A stretch of DNA of 64,000 nt from Strigops habroptila (Eukaryota; Chordata; Aves; Psittaciformes; Psittacidae): assembly GCF_004027225.2 (NCBI RefSeq), contig NC_044282.2, forward strand, positions 69,365,787-69,429,786. Reading direction: 5' to 3'. Within the stretch, counting starts at the first letter, position 1. Each line of letters begins with the position of its first letter. The position numbers were made by a program, and so were the translations under genes. Below the pieces are notes generated by a model. It had not been told where the DNA came from. It saw nothing but the letters and a program-made list of their open reading frames with translations, and made no database searches. Shown here in pieces: positions 21,736 through 34,660 of this stretch.

Positions 21736-24100
21736 GCAGTAGGGCACTTTCCACTCCCTGCCTGCCAGAGAACATGGGAAGGATGTTCAAGGGTTGAGAA
21801 CACTTACCCATATAGACAATTGTCATTTATACAGAAGGATAAAGCCTGTGGCAGGTAAAGATATATCTTTAGATAATAAAGAAAATAAACAGGCATCTGG
21901 TAGATCATAACCTGTCCCTTTTCTGCCCAGCACTGACCCATGAAGTGCATGAATACGTATGTATAAGAGCTTTGTCCATACTAATTCTGAATGATACGAT
22001 CATCTCCATTTAAAAGCTTCCATATGTGCTCCTACTGCCTTACATCACGCTGTCCTTACTAGTTATGACACTTTAAAGTATTAAGACTCCTTTATTCTCA
22101 CCTGCAGGTCAGATTTTCTCTCAGTAACACCCAGTTATGCCCTTGTTGATAGCCTCAATCCTTTTTATTCCTCTTTGAAATCCTTCCAGTTTTCATTCTT
22201 CACCAGTTTTCCTCCTCATCCTGCTGCAAAACAAACATGTGTAGGTCCCAACCTGGGAAACACTAGGTGCTTTCAGACAGCACTGAGAGCTCTCCCAGCA
22301 CAGGGACTGAAACGCAGCACAAACTGTCACTTCCAAAGCCACTCTCCCTGCTTCCATGCAGCTCCTTGGAAAAAGCTGTCTTCACTGCTGAAGCTTAGGG
22401 CCTCTCAAACATCCTTCAGCATCTGACATTTTCACTTGTGTTACAGAAATGCTTCTGCATTACAAATTCAGACTTAGGCTACACGGAAATGACGTGTCTC
22501 TCTAGGCCCCTCTTTCTCTATCCCTGAATTGCCCCTAAAAAATTCATCGCTTCCTATTTTCCAGATTAAGTTCCTTAATAATTGGTATATATTCTCTGAT
22601 CTTTCTGGATTTTTTTGGTACATCCTGGTTTGTGTTATTCAACATGAGTATCAACTTGCTTTTTAGTAAGTTTTTTTCCTCATTAATAGTTTAAATTAAA
22701 AAGAAAATAATAAAGAGAAGACTAAAGGCTACTTCTCTTCCCAGTCCGGCTCTCCATCCCAAAGAGAAACAGCGCAATAACTTGCTGGGCAATCCCTCAG
22801 GAAAAGCTCACTTGATTTAACTACAATATCTCACAAGCCTTTGCAGTTTAAGCCCTCGAAGGAGCCTCAGGAGGAACACTGCTGCACGCAGCTCCAATGC
22901 TTCATTTTTCTAAAGAAGTCCTTGTTCGCCCATTAGATGCTCACTTCATATTGGTCTGGTCCCTGATTACCCCTTTACAGCCAGCACCCTCTCCTTTCCC
23001 TCTGCATTTCATGTATAACAGCAGATTGCTTATGCCCCTCAGCTCCTTTACCATCTCCTTCAACCAGGAAAGAGACAGGACAAAGCTAGGGTTTTGGAGA
23101 TAGTTTGAATGTTTTGACTATGGACACTTTCTATTGCGTTGCTTCCCCTATTTGCATGCCAACTTCCCCTAATTCCCAGCACTTGCTTTTTCTTTCAACT
23201 CTTGCATCCTCCCCTGTGAAATGTCACTCTCCTCTCTTGTGGATTTTCTTCTTCTTCAGGGTTTATTTCCTTTTTCTAATTTCCATTTTTACCAAAAGGA
23301 ACTAAGACCTGTTCTGCTTTAATTACTGCTCCACTTAGCATCCTCCACTCTTCTTCCAACCCCTTTCATTTTCACTGCTTCCTCCCAGTGGACCTGGCCC
23401 ACTCAAGTTTATAATTCCCTATAATTTACTTTCTTAAATGTAGTGCTATGTGCATAATTCATTCAAAAATGGATTCTTTTTTCCTACTGGGATAATCATA
23501 CAATCTTATGTAGCACTTTGTTTACATCTGTTGTTATTCTCTCCTTCCTGGTAATTATATACAGAAAGATACATATTTGGGGCAGGAAGGTAGAAGACAG
23601 CAGCTCATGCTTCAAACCCACATTTCCGTCTCCTTATGGAGACTTCCCCCCCTCTTCTCAGAACCAAACCCTGTTCATCTAATTTAACAGGGATGACATT
23701 TCTAACACAAAATAAAGCTGACATTGCTTTATGGCAAAATACAAGTGAGCCAGAGCCAGACCGTGAGCTGATGTAAATCAGAATAGATCAATTGTCTTCA
23801 GAGAAAATGCATCACTTTCTAGTAACAAAGCAAATTTTAAGGAGATCACTGGAGTTGTGCAGGTACAGGAATCAGGGCTACCTTTAAATCTGTTCTTTTA
23901 GGTTGGTTTCTTTTCTTTCTCTTCAAATTATGAGCTAACTGACTTATCACGTTATTTTTTGAGCCATTAATAGTGTGGAGTCTAATTTAGAAGCAAAGCT
24001 AACGCACATTAAAACCAAGCAGCACAGATGACAAAATTATCACACCTTCCCTGGTACTGGCAAGCAGAATGAGGGCTGAATGCTTGCACATGTGGCTGAC
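21736..24100. other. Noncoding; pyrimidine-rich patches
   Basis: No gene or transposon was seen. Plus-strand pyrimidine-rich stretches at about 22140-22210 and 23190-23400 lower stop-codon density and account for short frames there. Confidence 0.5.
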
Positions 24101-24300
24101 TTGCATTAGTGTGAAAACTAGTGTGCTTTGGGGAAAAAAATACTGTATTTTATTATTCAAATAGATTCCTTTTTCATGTCAATTTGTGACATGACATCCA
24201 TTTTTGTGAGTCTTTCCTGGCAAGAGGAAAATGTGCTCACATGTATCTTTGATATGGTCTTATTTTACAAATTATTACAGGACAAACAGTGACGAATAAC
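24101..24300. promoter_or_regulatory. Candidate element with TGACA inverted pair
   Basis: CATGTCA (24175-24181) and TGACATG (24187-24193) form a 7-bp inverted repeat around ATTTG. TGACA is the core bound by MEIS/PREP/TGIF homeodomain proteins, so a facing pair could be a dimer site. The surroundings are AT-rich and repeat-free. Regulatory function is inference. Confidence 0.25.
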
Positions 24301-26890
24301 ATCCATCCAAATGCGTTGCCTTTATATGTGCTTACTACACAGTGAGGAGAGAGCAAAAACCAACCCAAACAGACAGAAAAATATACAGAGCATGACTATT
24401 TGTAACGTATATGCAAAGAGTTTCATACAGCAGAGACATACCCCCGGGCTCCTTGCTGCTCTTATAATACAAATAAGAAACATATAAAGTACCTCATAAA
24501 GCAGCTTGTTGGATTTTATTGCAAGAAATCCATCAGCCATCATATTACCATGCAAATCCTCTTACTGAATTGTCTGACAACAGCATTTCAAATAAAAACA
24601 TAGAAAAACCTAACAACCTGGAAATAAATTCCTTCTTTCATGTGTATCACCAGCTCCCATTAACAGCAGTGGGAGTTTCTCTGCAGGGGCCTGCAAAGGT
24701 GAGAATGGACTGCCCACCCATCTCCCCTGCTCAGCAGACTAAGTTGTGAATTGCTGCATATATATTCTGTTTCCCTGAGAGATCAAAGCAGCAAGTCAGG
24801 AACAAAAGATATTAAACCCCAAGAATCAGGATAATTTGATAAAGGTGCAGAATTAGGTATTTGCTTGCTTTTGACAGCCTCCTGAATTGGTGAGACAAAA
24901 ACCTCCCACTTTTCTATGCCCTGTGGCTCTCAGAAGGTGCCCATCAGCCCACATCTGGGCAGCAGGACAGAGCTGCAACTTGTTAGTCGAATGTGCTGGA
25001 AAATCTTAGAAAATTATATTCATTATTTTTTCTAGAAAAACGTAATTTCCTCAAAAATGTCATTTCCTGATGAAAAATTTCAAATCCTTTCCTCCAGTAC
25101 AATCTTGCATGAACCAGATTTCTTCCAAGTTCTGTATTTAAATCAGAGTCAACTCCAAGTAGCTTCAGAGATAAAGGCTATTTGTGGTCTATTTCTTTCT
25201 TTCTATCCAGAAGTCTTTATAGCTTCTTTCCTTGTTAAGAGCAAATTAAGGAATGCCTGTCAACATTAACCCCCATCAATCAAATATTACATAAAACAAA
25301 CCCTAGAGATCCTCTGCCTTTCTTTTAAAGAAAGCTACTGTTACTTTTTCATGGTTTAGAGTTGTCCTACTCTTTGCCATTACTTGAGACCCAAAAGAAT
25401 ATGGACAAATTTCAGTCTAAAGAAAGAAGCTTTTAATTTCACACTTAATCTCATTCAAGATGACAGAAAGAGCCAATCCTACACTACTTTCCACTTTCTA
25501 CACCATAAAAGCAGCTAAAAAGTGGGATTGGTTTCCCAGGAATACAGCTTCTAGTGCTAAGTGCCATGGGAAATATCCCACTGGCTGCACCAACAGGCTG
25601 TTCTTAAAATGGCTTGCCCCAAGCAAGTTTTGTGTAGATCTCCTTGAAACTATAGTATCTCAGACCTTACAGTCTCTCTCATGCGCGTATCTTCACCACA
25701 GTGATACAGGTCAGGGATGTAATATTCTCCCTGTTTTAGAAGACAAAAGCGAAGTGCACCAGTAGTTATCTGCTTCACACTTTTGATAAAGCCTACAAGG
25801 AATTTAGCCACCAAAAGCAGAGATTCCTCTGTTTCTCAAAACTCTTGCCTCCACCATCCGAACAGAAATGTGTTAGAAACTGAGCTTGGCTGAGGGAGTC
25901 ACACCACCACTCTTATCCCCTCACCCCCTCCTCCTGCAACCGACCCTGGCCGCAGGCGTGCGTCATATTCTTTGGGCTTCAGCCATTGGCATCAGTCTTT
26001 CAACAGGGACCATCTCCACCTGAGCAGGACTAGGAGGAGAACTGCCTCTAGCAGAAATCCATGGCCTTCCTCTGATCCATCCCTGTGAGCACCCATCTTG
26101 AACAAGTCAGCCAAGCTGTGGCGTGGCAGCCATCCCACCAACCGCCACCTTGGCAGCTCCCCTTCCTTTGTATGATTTGATACACTCTACATATAGAATT
26201 TGTTAATATTTCATATTTGCCAATTCCTGCAGATCTTTGTAAACATGAAATAGCTTTTTAATCAACAGTGCTGAATAAACAGAAGCAAGAGAGGAAAAAA
26301 CTGGCTTGCTGCCCCCCTTGAGTGCCTATGGAGCTAGAGACCACATAGGGAGGTTTGGTTGTCAAGTGCATCACAGGGTCAAGCTGCATTTTGAATTTAT
26401 CTTTCAGTAGTGGTGGGAAGATAAAAGGCAAAGTTACAATGTCGTATAAGATATAAGAAAGTTAAGTGGCGTATAAACAAATCTGATGCTATGCTTGACC
26501 TGTGGAGGAGGGGAAGAGCTGGATATACCTCATGCTGTACATCTTCTAGGATACAAATGAATTGGTGATAGGAAACTTATTCATACACTTCACAGGCTTC
26601 TGCCATTCACTAAATGGTAGGTAATAAACCTTATTGGATTTCATATCTTGTGGGAAATGACTCTTTCATAGCTTTGTCCCTTTAATGGGTACTCATTTAG
26701 GAAAGCAGTATATAGGTTTTATTGCATCAAAAGGAATAAAAGATTTTAAATGAATCTTAATGCTCTTGCAAAGTGCTAGAGTCAGGGACTTCAAGCTAAA
26801 TTCACAGCTAGAACCAGAATCTTTCATAAGCTTTTAATGTACAGAAGGAAAACTTTGGGGATAGAAGTATTTTATTTTAACAAGCTTGAA
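24301..26890. other. Noncoding; octamer motif at 24550-24557
   Basis: A perfect POU octamer ATGCAAAT lies at 24550-24557. A GC-richer patch at about 25900-26160 contains a few CpGs but is not a CpG island. No exon, transposon or RNA gene was recognised. Confidence 0.45.
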
Positions 26891-27110
26891 GTCTCCTTTC
26901 TTCTTTTATTTACACAGGTAGCCTCTTTCACCTCTCCTCAGTTTTCTCTGTCTCCAAGTTTCTCTTAAACCTCCTTACTCTCCTCCTCCTTTCCCCCTAT
27001 TCCTCTTCCCTTCTGGCCAGTATACCAGCTCCTGCCATGAACGTACAGAGTTTTCTTCCTCTCCTCTTTCAGAGCTGTCTCTCTGGAGCTTACCGTTTGT
27101 GTATTTTCAT
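26891..27110 (+). repeat. Pyrimidine-rich tract
   Basis: About 200 bp of C/T-dominated plus-strand sequence (ctcctttcttctttt, ctctcctcctcctttccccc). Such tracts can adopt triplex DNA or mimic splice acceptors. No gene is implied. Confidence 0.65.
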
Positions 27111-27540
27111 GTCTTGTATTCCCTCACAGGCCTTTTATTGACACATCTGGGAATCATAAAATAACATGGTCTTGTTTTCTGGCATTATTGCCCTGAATAG
27201 TGGAAATGCCATAAAAGCAAGAAAAACCTTCTTGCTCCCCTGCTTTCTGAGGCTCACAACTAACTACCCTGAAGCAAGTCAGATTGACAATCTCACAAAG
27301 ATTTCCCACAGGTCTAAAGACATGATCTGCTCTAATACTGCTGACTACAAAGACACTCCTAGCAGCCAGCATTTATTTGTGTGTTTGTTACAAACATCCT
27401 CATTTTTTGTAGGTATACTTTACGTAGGCAGATGCTTTCTGCACATCCGTCCCCACCATGCCCAGGATCCTGGGAAAGACCAAGTATCCAACATGAATGA
27501 ATCTTCTCCAGATGGTGTCTACTCCTCTTAGACTATCTTA
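27111..27540. other. Noncoding, nothing recognised
   Basis: The 121-codon frame at 27166-27531 has no known domain, and an opposite-strand frame overlaps it. Confidence 0.4.
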
Positions 27541-27716
27541 GAATCATAGAATGGGTCGGAAAGGACCTTAAGATCATTTAGTTCCAACTCCCCTGTCATG
27601 GGCTGGGACACCTCTCACTAAACCATGTCACCCAAGACTCCATCCAATCTGGCTTTGAACACTGCCAGGGATGGAGCATTTACCACTTCTCTGGGCAGCC
27701 TTTCTAACCCAATACC
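27541..27716 (-). mobile_element. CR1 LINE 3' tail
   Basis: Minus-strand CR1 fragment. The 3' end is at 27541 (gaatcatagaatgggtcgga on the plus strand), followed by the aaggaccttaagatcattta core and the 'tgaacactgccagggatgga' block that encodes the extreme ORF2 C-terminus. It is truncated near 27716. Substitutions relative to the 1771 copy and the loss of the second terminal octamer show it has decayed. Confidence 0.92.
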
Positions 27717-29679
27717 ATTTGCAATTCATTCCCCACTCCTTCTGCAGGTTTTCCTGCAGGAAATTCAGTCATTCATGATGACAATGACTTCAGCTTCCTC
27801 ATACACCTAACCTCTGGGAACAGATCATGGAAGATGAAAGAGCCAGTACTTCCGAGACGCACTCTAGGACAATGCACAGTTGAGGAAAGTAAGGCCTTTA
27901 CATTAATTTCAATTTCTCAGGCCTGCATTGTAATCTTACAATATGCTAAGTACCTATGACACGAGTTAATCAGAGGTGAGCATGCCCAGCTCCTTGTACA
28001 ACTGGGATTACCTGTAGAAACATCTTTCAACATGCACGATGTCCCTGGGATGTAATCACACAAAGTGGCATTTTTCTGCTTCAAGATATGGGTATACAAT
28101 CCAGACCAATTTAGTTAGTAACGTGTAGCAAGTCACCACCTGTAGATGAGCCGTACCTGCTAACTGAGCTGTCCTTCGAGTTTGCTCCAGTTGTGTAATA
28201 AAGCATCTGTGCTTAAACAACTGTAAAACACAAGTTCATAGCATTCACCTCTGCCTGTATACACCAACTTCACAGCTGAGCAGTTTTAAATGGCTCACAT
28301 AGGCAGCAAGCAGTCAGCCTCCAACTAGGTGATAAAACTGCTGATTTCTGTTCTTATTCAAATCTTTTAATTCCAGTTCAGCAATAAACTTCCCTTTCAA
28401 TGACTCCAGGAATGATTTGCTTTGTCTCACATATCTCAGCATCTAAAGAAGCTTTGACAAGGAACATACCTAGAGTTTCTGATATAAATATATAATAAAT
28501 CTAATGTTGTCAAGCATGGTGGCATTTTTATTTTATTTTCAAAGAGAATTTAATCTAACTTCCCAGGGGATTCTTCCCTTGTGTCATAACAAAGTCTGAC
28601 TTGTAATGGATTTCCCATTTTCTTTCTATCTTGAATAATGACAAAATTGCTGCACAGAGAAGTAGTGTTCTATAATATGTCACAAAACGCAAGCGGGAAG
28701 TGACAGTTGTCTTTGAAAGGCGGGGCTGAGCCCAAGCCCCCATTTCCAGATTCACAGGCACGAAATTATTTAGTATCTCCCTACAATCAGCCTCCAGTCA
28801 GACTTGGAGGACATATATATATGTAATATGAAAGACAACGGACAATGAGGGGCAAATGATAATAAGAAATAAATAAATCAATAGGTAGCACTTAAGGGCC
28901 TAACTTCCAGCTGCTGCAATGTTGATATAAATCACTCAAGAATCTGGTTCACAAATATCCATCTCTACATATCATTCTAAATAAAGGACTTCTTGTATTA
29001 AATTTATGGCAGTAATAAGAATTCATGTATCCTTTGGGGAAAAAGGCCTCTATTACACTACATTATAAACCCTTATGTATCAAAAGACTAAAAGCCACTT
29101 CTCTCTTCAAGGCCATAATTTTCTTCAACAAATTCTAGAATCCTTTCATTGCTATTGAGCATCCTCATAAAAGACTAAGATTCTCTACCACACTTTGGAT
29201 GACTGGATCTATTTTGCTAGCTCACAAACTGCATTGGACCTTCCTGGCAGGAAGAAGATCTAGTGCTCAGTGTAGATAGAATTGTATTTGTCACTTAAAA
29301 AGAAAAATTAAAGACACTTTTTCCAGCATGTTTTGCATTGCAGACCTCAGGTAAGAAGTTCTGAGCACAGCAATTAGTGGGTGAGCAACCTTGCGCTTAC
29401 AGTACCTTGTGCTCTGTAACATTCATTGTGGTGAAAAGTCATCACGGGAACCTGGAGGTAATACTCCTGCTCACATCCCGAACATATTTCACTATACAAT
29501 TACACAAATGCTAATTTGCTGTGTTGGCTCTAGCCTTCAACAGCACAGACCTGTTATTTAAGAGAGGTCATTCCCTATCAAGCCTGGTCAAGACCTGAGC
29601 TTCTTAATGTGTTACTCCCAGAGGCTGCTGCCTTTTCTCCCTGCTTAATCTTGATGATACCTGCTGGTCTTCTCTGTAG
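27717..29679. other. Noncoding, nothing recognised
   Basis: AT-rich single-copy sequence with a short (AT)n at about 28814-28824 and an A/T-rich patch (aaataaataaatca) at about 28866-28880. No exon was recognised. Confidence 0.5.
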
Positions 29680-29818
29680 CTGATCTCAAAGCACTCTGCA
29701 AGGAGGCTGGGATCATTATTTCCTTTCCACGTGTGAAGAAGCGGAGTCACAAACAGATGACTTGCCTGTGTCTTGCCACATGCTGATGACCAAGGGAGAT
29801 GAGGAACTCAGGTCCCTC
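29680..29818 (+). mobile_element. Ancient MIR/L2-L3-like SINE relic
   Basis: The order of weakly conserved blocks matches the old amniote MIR-type core and tail: 'ctcaaagcactctgcaagga', 'gggatcattatttcctttcc', 'gtgaagaagcggagtcac', 'atgacttgcctgtg' and 'gaactcaggtcc'. Family consensus features are a 'cattatcccca' box, a 'gatgaggaaactgag' box, a 'gtgacttgcccaagg' box and an 'acccaggtc' box. Divergence is high, so the family (MIR, L2 or L3 tail) cannot be fixed by eye. Confidence 0.5.
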
Positions 29819-29900
29819 AAAGATTTAGATATCCACCCCAAAGGCCATCGGGACAATGACAGAGACTTTCTCCAATGGCTTCAGCAAGCATGCCTTTAAT

Positions 29901-30060
29901 TATAGACTCATAAAATGGTTTGGTTTGGGTTGGGAGGCACCTTAAAGATCACCTAGTTCCAACCCCCTGCCATAGTCAGGGACACCTTCCACTAGACCAG
30001 GTTGTTGCAAGCCCCATCCAACCTGGCCTTGAACACTGCCAGCGATAGGGCAATTAAACA
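29901..30060 (-). mobile_element. CR1 LINE 3' tail
   Basis: Minus-strand CR1 fragment with a degraded terminal octamer (tatagactcataaaatgg), the 'ggtttgggttgggaggcacc' core, 'cacctagttccaaccccctg' and the 'cttgaacactgccagcgata' block. It is truncated close to the same CR1 position as the copy at 27541, only about 2.2 kb away. The 3' end is more decayed than the copy at 1771. Confidence 0.92.
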
Positions 30061-33000
30061 TCTCGTTTTAAAAATGTCTACCCCATGCACCCCATTAATC
30101 AGATCCTATTTCTTCCCTAACTTGACTATGGCCTGCATTGCACAGCTCCCCTCTCTTCTCCCTCCTCCACACAATTTAGTCCTACCAACATGGTGCATAA
30201 GCTCAGGGGCCCTGTAGGGTGCCCCTGCTTTCCACACTGGCAGGACAGAGTCTCTCATCAGACATCCACCATGAGGTGGATGCTGTTGAGACTCATCGGC
30301 TTCACAGCAGAGCTGCTCTTGACAGTATCCCAGAGAGGAGGAGAAGGAGTTGTGTAATTGTTCTGAAAGCCTGCCAAGCAGCTCGTTTACAGAATTAAGC
30401 AGTCTGTAGTATAATTAACACAAGGAAAATGGCATGGCCTTTTGTAACTTGCTACACAAGGTAGCTCATTTCCTCATCCTAATGGGACAGGAGGAAAGGG
30501 ACCATGCAGATGGGGCAACCACTGACCACTGTCCCGTCCCATGACTCCTGGTATTCACAGACTTTTTTGTTGCTTGTTTAAACGCACAATGTCTGGACAG
30601 ATAACTCATGGGGCTTAAAAATGAAAAGAAGGAACTGGGATTGCAAAGATGATCACTGTAAAACCCAACTTCAACATATCTTGGTGCTGCAGTTCCAATT
30701 TAAGAGCCCTCTACTGTACCTTCCAAGATCCTCCCCCTTCAAGCAGCCCTGGGCTAGATTTAGATACTCTCAGTTTTCAGCATCTCTTTCTGTGATGTTT
30801 GTGGCAGATTTTTGTTCTGTACCAAGGAGCACTGAGTCCTTTTCAAAATCCAACCCTCAAAACTGGTTTCTCATTCCCAGCTGCTACAAGATCTGATATA
30901 AAAGCTGAGAGGGAACTTTCCACAGCCCATGGCAAGCACTGGGTCACTCTCTGAGTTCATCCACACCCATTACTCCTCTTGCAGAGAAGGTCAGTTGCGA
31001 GGAGGAAGAGGGGAAGATGGTCTTACCAAAAGGGCATCCCACCAATGTATTTGTGGTCCACAACAGAGCTGTGAACAGAACAGTGTCTCTCCACATTACC
31101 TCACATTCGCCAGTCCACAGTAAATTCTTTCCTTTGTCCTGCTTCTACTTTTTTATCTCCCTGCTAGTTGCTCACCTTCCTTTTCCACCCTTTTACTGGG
31201 AAGCCATTCCCAGCCATGGTCCTATGCTTGGCCAGCTCAGCAGCCAGGAAGAAGTTCCTCTTGCCAGTGCCTGCTGGAAGATGCTGCCACGAGTGGTTTC
31301 AAGCCCCCCCTCTTCCCATCTCTCCCACCCCTACACACCACTTTCTCTTTTTATTTGTGAGAGGCTGGAATATCACAGGATAAAGAGACTGCAGCTGTGT
31401 TGGGCAGAAAAAACAGTCACGCCTCAGCAATTTACGGACAATTTCCCATTAATAAGAGATAATGGAGTGCAGTTCAATGGATCTGCAATTGTACACTCGT
31501 TCTTTGAGAATATGGAGGGGAATCTGACAGCAGTTTGTTCCCCTCAGAAATGGCGTTACCATGATTTTGTATTTCCCATTATACACAGGGAGAGTTGGAC
31601 AGTTTGAAATGGTTTAACAGCCTATTAAGGAAAGCGCAGGTGTGTCAAGCTACTGAAATGACCTCAAACACTGCTACTGCAAGGGAAACATCTGATTCAA
31701 ATGACCCATGGGCTCACACCTCCCACCTGCATAACTCAGGAGGTCAGCAAAGGTCTGTTGGATTTGTGGTTGTGGGACCCAATTCAATTCTCCTTGCACA
31801 GGAGACTAGGGCTAATCCATGACAAGGGATGCTCAAGGAGACACTCAAGGAGATGTGTTTAGCTGCAGAGCATGTGTTGGCATGCATGTTTCATGGCAAG
31901 TTAGCTTGCTTGACTTCCATACATCCCACATCCATACATAACGGGAAGGCGAGCCTGACACAGGCTCTCGCTGCCCTGTCACCATGATGGTCTGAAGTTA
32001 TACTGCCACTTTATACTCTAAACCAGCACAGGAACAAGAAGACTCAATTACTGCAGGGAAAGAGAGTTCTTTGGGGTGAGAAACATGGGTATGCAGCATC
32101 ACAAAATAATCAGTTTATACTGCCAGATAAATCTGCTCACCTGTATAAAAGGTTATTCCCCCTCAGAGTTTCTCTAGACTTGCATACAGAGCCCTGGAGA
32201 GTCACACTGATTAATGGTGCAGACTGTTCCTCTCAATTTCAATTTGTTGTCCTCCAGTATAATTGACTCCCTCTTAATACCTTATGAGCAAGGGCAGGCA
32301 GAAGTCCATGTTCTCCATTACTCATATTTCTACCCACACCCTCTGATACACCTCCTGCTTAAAATTGACTTTTTCATCCCTAAGGCTAAAGACAAGCAGA
32401 AAATTTCCATTTAAAATTCACATCTCCAGATTCTCTCTCATTCTGTAGTACTCTACTATTTTAGAGATAATACAGCTTGAGTTCCCAATGAAGATGTATT
32501 ATCAGTTGTTTTACACGGGTGTGATTATACCTTCTGTTTTCTTCTAGTCTCTCGCTGTACTAACATTTTGTTTGCTGCAGCTACATGACTGCTAAAGCAT
32601 TTCAAGCATCACTCCAAAGTGATAGCACTTAAGTGCAACACCCTTTTTTCCCTACATACTGATAAAGCACTTGCTTATGAAGACAAGAGTCCAACACAGG
32701 GGACATTACTATCCAAAAGAAATGAGTCCCTGTTTTCCCCGCACCCTGGACTAGTTGAATTGAAGATACCAGCTTACCCATTACATTTTTAATGAACTGT
32801 AAGAAATGAGTTTCAAGTCACAAGCTTCTATAACAAACCTAAATTTTGCCAAAGTTTGCAAGCCAAAGTTTTTGCCAAATTCTTTAGAGTCAATTACTAT
32901 TTTCTAGCTTAAAATATTAATTAAAAAAAAAGAAAAGAAACCATGGGTACACCAGTACTGAGGATCTACACTAGCACCCAACAGGACTTCCTTGCGAAAT

Positions 33001-34059
33001 AAACCAGAAACCACCAAAGCAGCACCTTTTCAGATGCAGGTATAAGTGGAGATGCATGAATTCAGCACACGTTCATGCGAACCTTTAATCTGAAATCTCT
33101 CCTCAAAGCTCAGGACAGATTCTCTTCACAACCTCCCAACATGATCTAAGTTCAGCACAGCCTGAAATCAGTCACATTTGACGTGGTTTCCAGTTTTAGT
33201 GTAGGTCTTTCACAGTTACAGGCTCTTCCGAAGGACACAGATTATGGGCTATACCACAAACACCTACATGCATCTCCTGTGACATCTTATCCTTAAAAAT
33301 TAAAACACAGCATTTTCTAGACAGAAACATTACTTTCCACTGTGAAAGTTAATGACCATAAATACAACCATTTTCTCCAAACTGGCAAGCTCTCTTCCTT
33401 CTTAGTCTTACTTCCTGAGATCAAGGCAGACACTGTCCAGCCACTCAGTGGGAGACAGATAGAGCCTTCCAAAGTTTGCATTTTCTAAAAGGACAAGGGA
33501 CAACAGTATTATCTTTCATGGTTTATACAGAGGAGTTTGGTGATCTACCCTAGGGTTGTTCCATCACTTTGGAGAACTAACCCCTGTACCAGCCTTTCTC
33601 ACAGCCAGCCATCTACCAGCCCATCTTTTCCCCATGCAGAAGGGGTATTTAAGAGTAGACCAGGACACTAGGGCTTCCTGGTAATGCAGATTCAAGCCCT
33701 GCTTCTTTCAGATCTAAAAATACCTAGCATGCACCAAAGCACAAAACTAAGCCCAGAAAGGCTGAAGTCCACTGAGTCCACTGGGGGAAAAGATGTGTTT
33801 TGCATTCCATAACACAACAAAGGACACCTCATTTACCTTTAAAATAGACAGGATTTCAGGAGGCACCTTTTTAGATTTTTTAACAGCTTGACTGAAAACC
33901 AGCTCTCTTAATGAAAACCAATAGCAAATTACTCAGTTATTATTAATCTTCTGCACAGATGCAATTATTTTCCAACTGAGACCTTTATTTAAGAAAATAG
34001 TCATATAGATTATTTTGGAAAGATGACAAGTCTCCTTCTTGGCCTCCCTTTCTCTTGCT
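30061..34059. other. Noncoding; pyrimidine-rich 31085-31365
   Basis: The long frame at 31017-31607 (196 codons) and an overlapping frame at 31168-31383 fall largely in a pyrimidine-rich stretch and show no domain. A local direct repeat (ttgccaaa / gccaaag / ttgccaaa) occurs at about 32847-32880. No transposon or RNA gene was seen. Confidence 0.5.
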
Positions 34060-34660
34060 GGGTTTTAATGTTCATAAACATGACATTAAAAACTGAAAGA
34101 ATCACTTTATAAAATGATTACTCCATCAGCAAAACCTGACAGTGCAGAATTCAATGGCACCACAGAGATCATCCTGGTAAGAAGAGATGATTTTTCCTCT
34201 TCACTAACATTAAAACATCTCTTGCTTTTAACAGGACTGCAGCTCAGATTTATGTTTTGGAACCCGAATCATAACTGAACATGTGTAAATATAATGATTT
34301 TTAATGCACTGCAGCAGATAGTGAAGGAATAAAAACGCCACAGTGCCTTGACAGGGCTGTTCAACCCAAGGGGGGGAGGGAAGAAGGGTTTAGAAGATCT
34401 TGCCACGTTGAGATGAAAAAAAGTAGACACCTTCCTATTATCATGCTGTGCTTGTCTCTGGGAGCTTTTGTTCCATTAAAAACTTGTTAATTGCTGCCTT
34501 AGTAACAAAGGAACAACACGCTGTGGTGGGACTATTAGGAGTCTACACGGCTTGTTCACCCTTAGAAAGGCAGAGGGGATTAATTGGCTGTGTATTCTTA
34601 GAAGATGCAATAAAGCAGGTTAATCAATTGGTGTCAGCATCTAATAATGGAGGTTCTTTA
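34060..34660. promoter_or_regulatory. Candidate conserved noncoding element
   Basis: Repeat-free block with TTTAATGTTCATAAAC-, ATAATGATTTTTAATGCAC- and GGGGATTAATTGGC-type homeodomain cores. A 141-codon frame (34448-34873) starts within it, but its peptide resembles no family I know. A good donor-like CTG|GTAAGAAG at 34172 lacks a partner at a workable distance. Regulatory function is inferred from texture only. Confidence 0.22.

Noticed and set aside
24480..24600. Minus-strand short exon ending at TATGAG|GTACTT
   Set aside because: The frame giving a plausible peptide has an in-frame TAA just after the candidate acceptor, so no continuous coding exon results.
25900..26160. Possible CpG island/promoter
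   Set aside because: Only a handful of CpGs over about 250 bp; GC and CpG density are too low for an island.
29411..29440. Resemblance to the miR-181 family (AACATTCATTGT)
   Set aside because: Only the first 12 bases match, the rest diverges, and no complementary arm forms a precursor hairpin nearby.
31017..31607. 196-codon frame as a gene
   Set aside because: Its first half lies in a pyrimidine-rich stretch, a second phase is open in the same place, and no family motif was found.
33685..33712. tRNA B-box-like 'cagattcaagccctg'
   Set aside because: No A-box at the right distance and no cloverleaf can be drawn.
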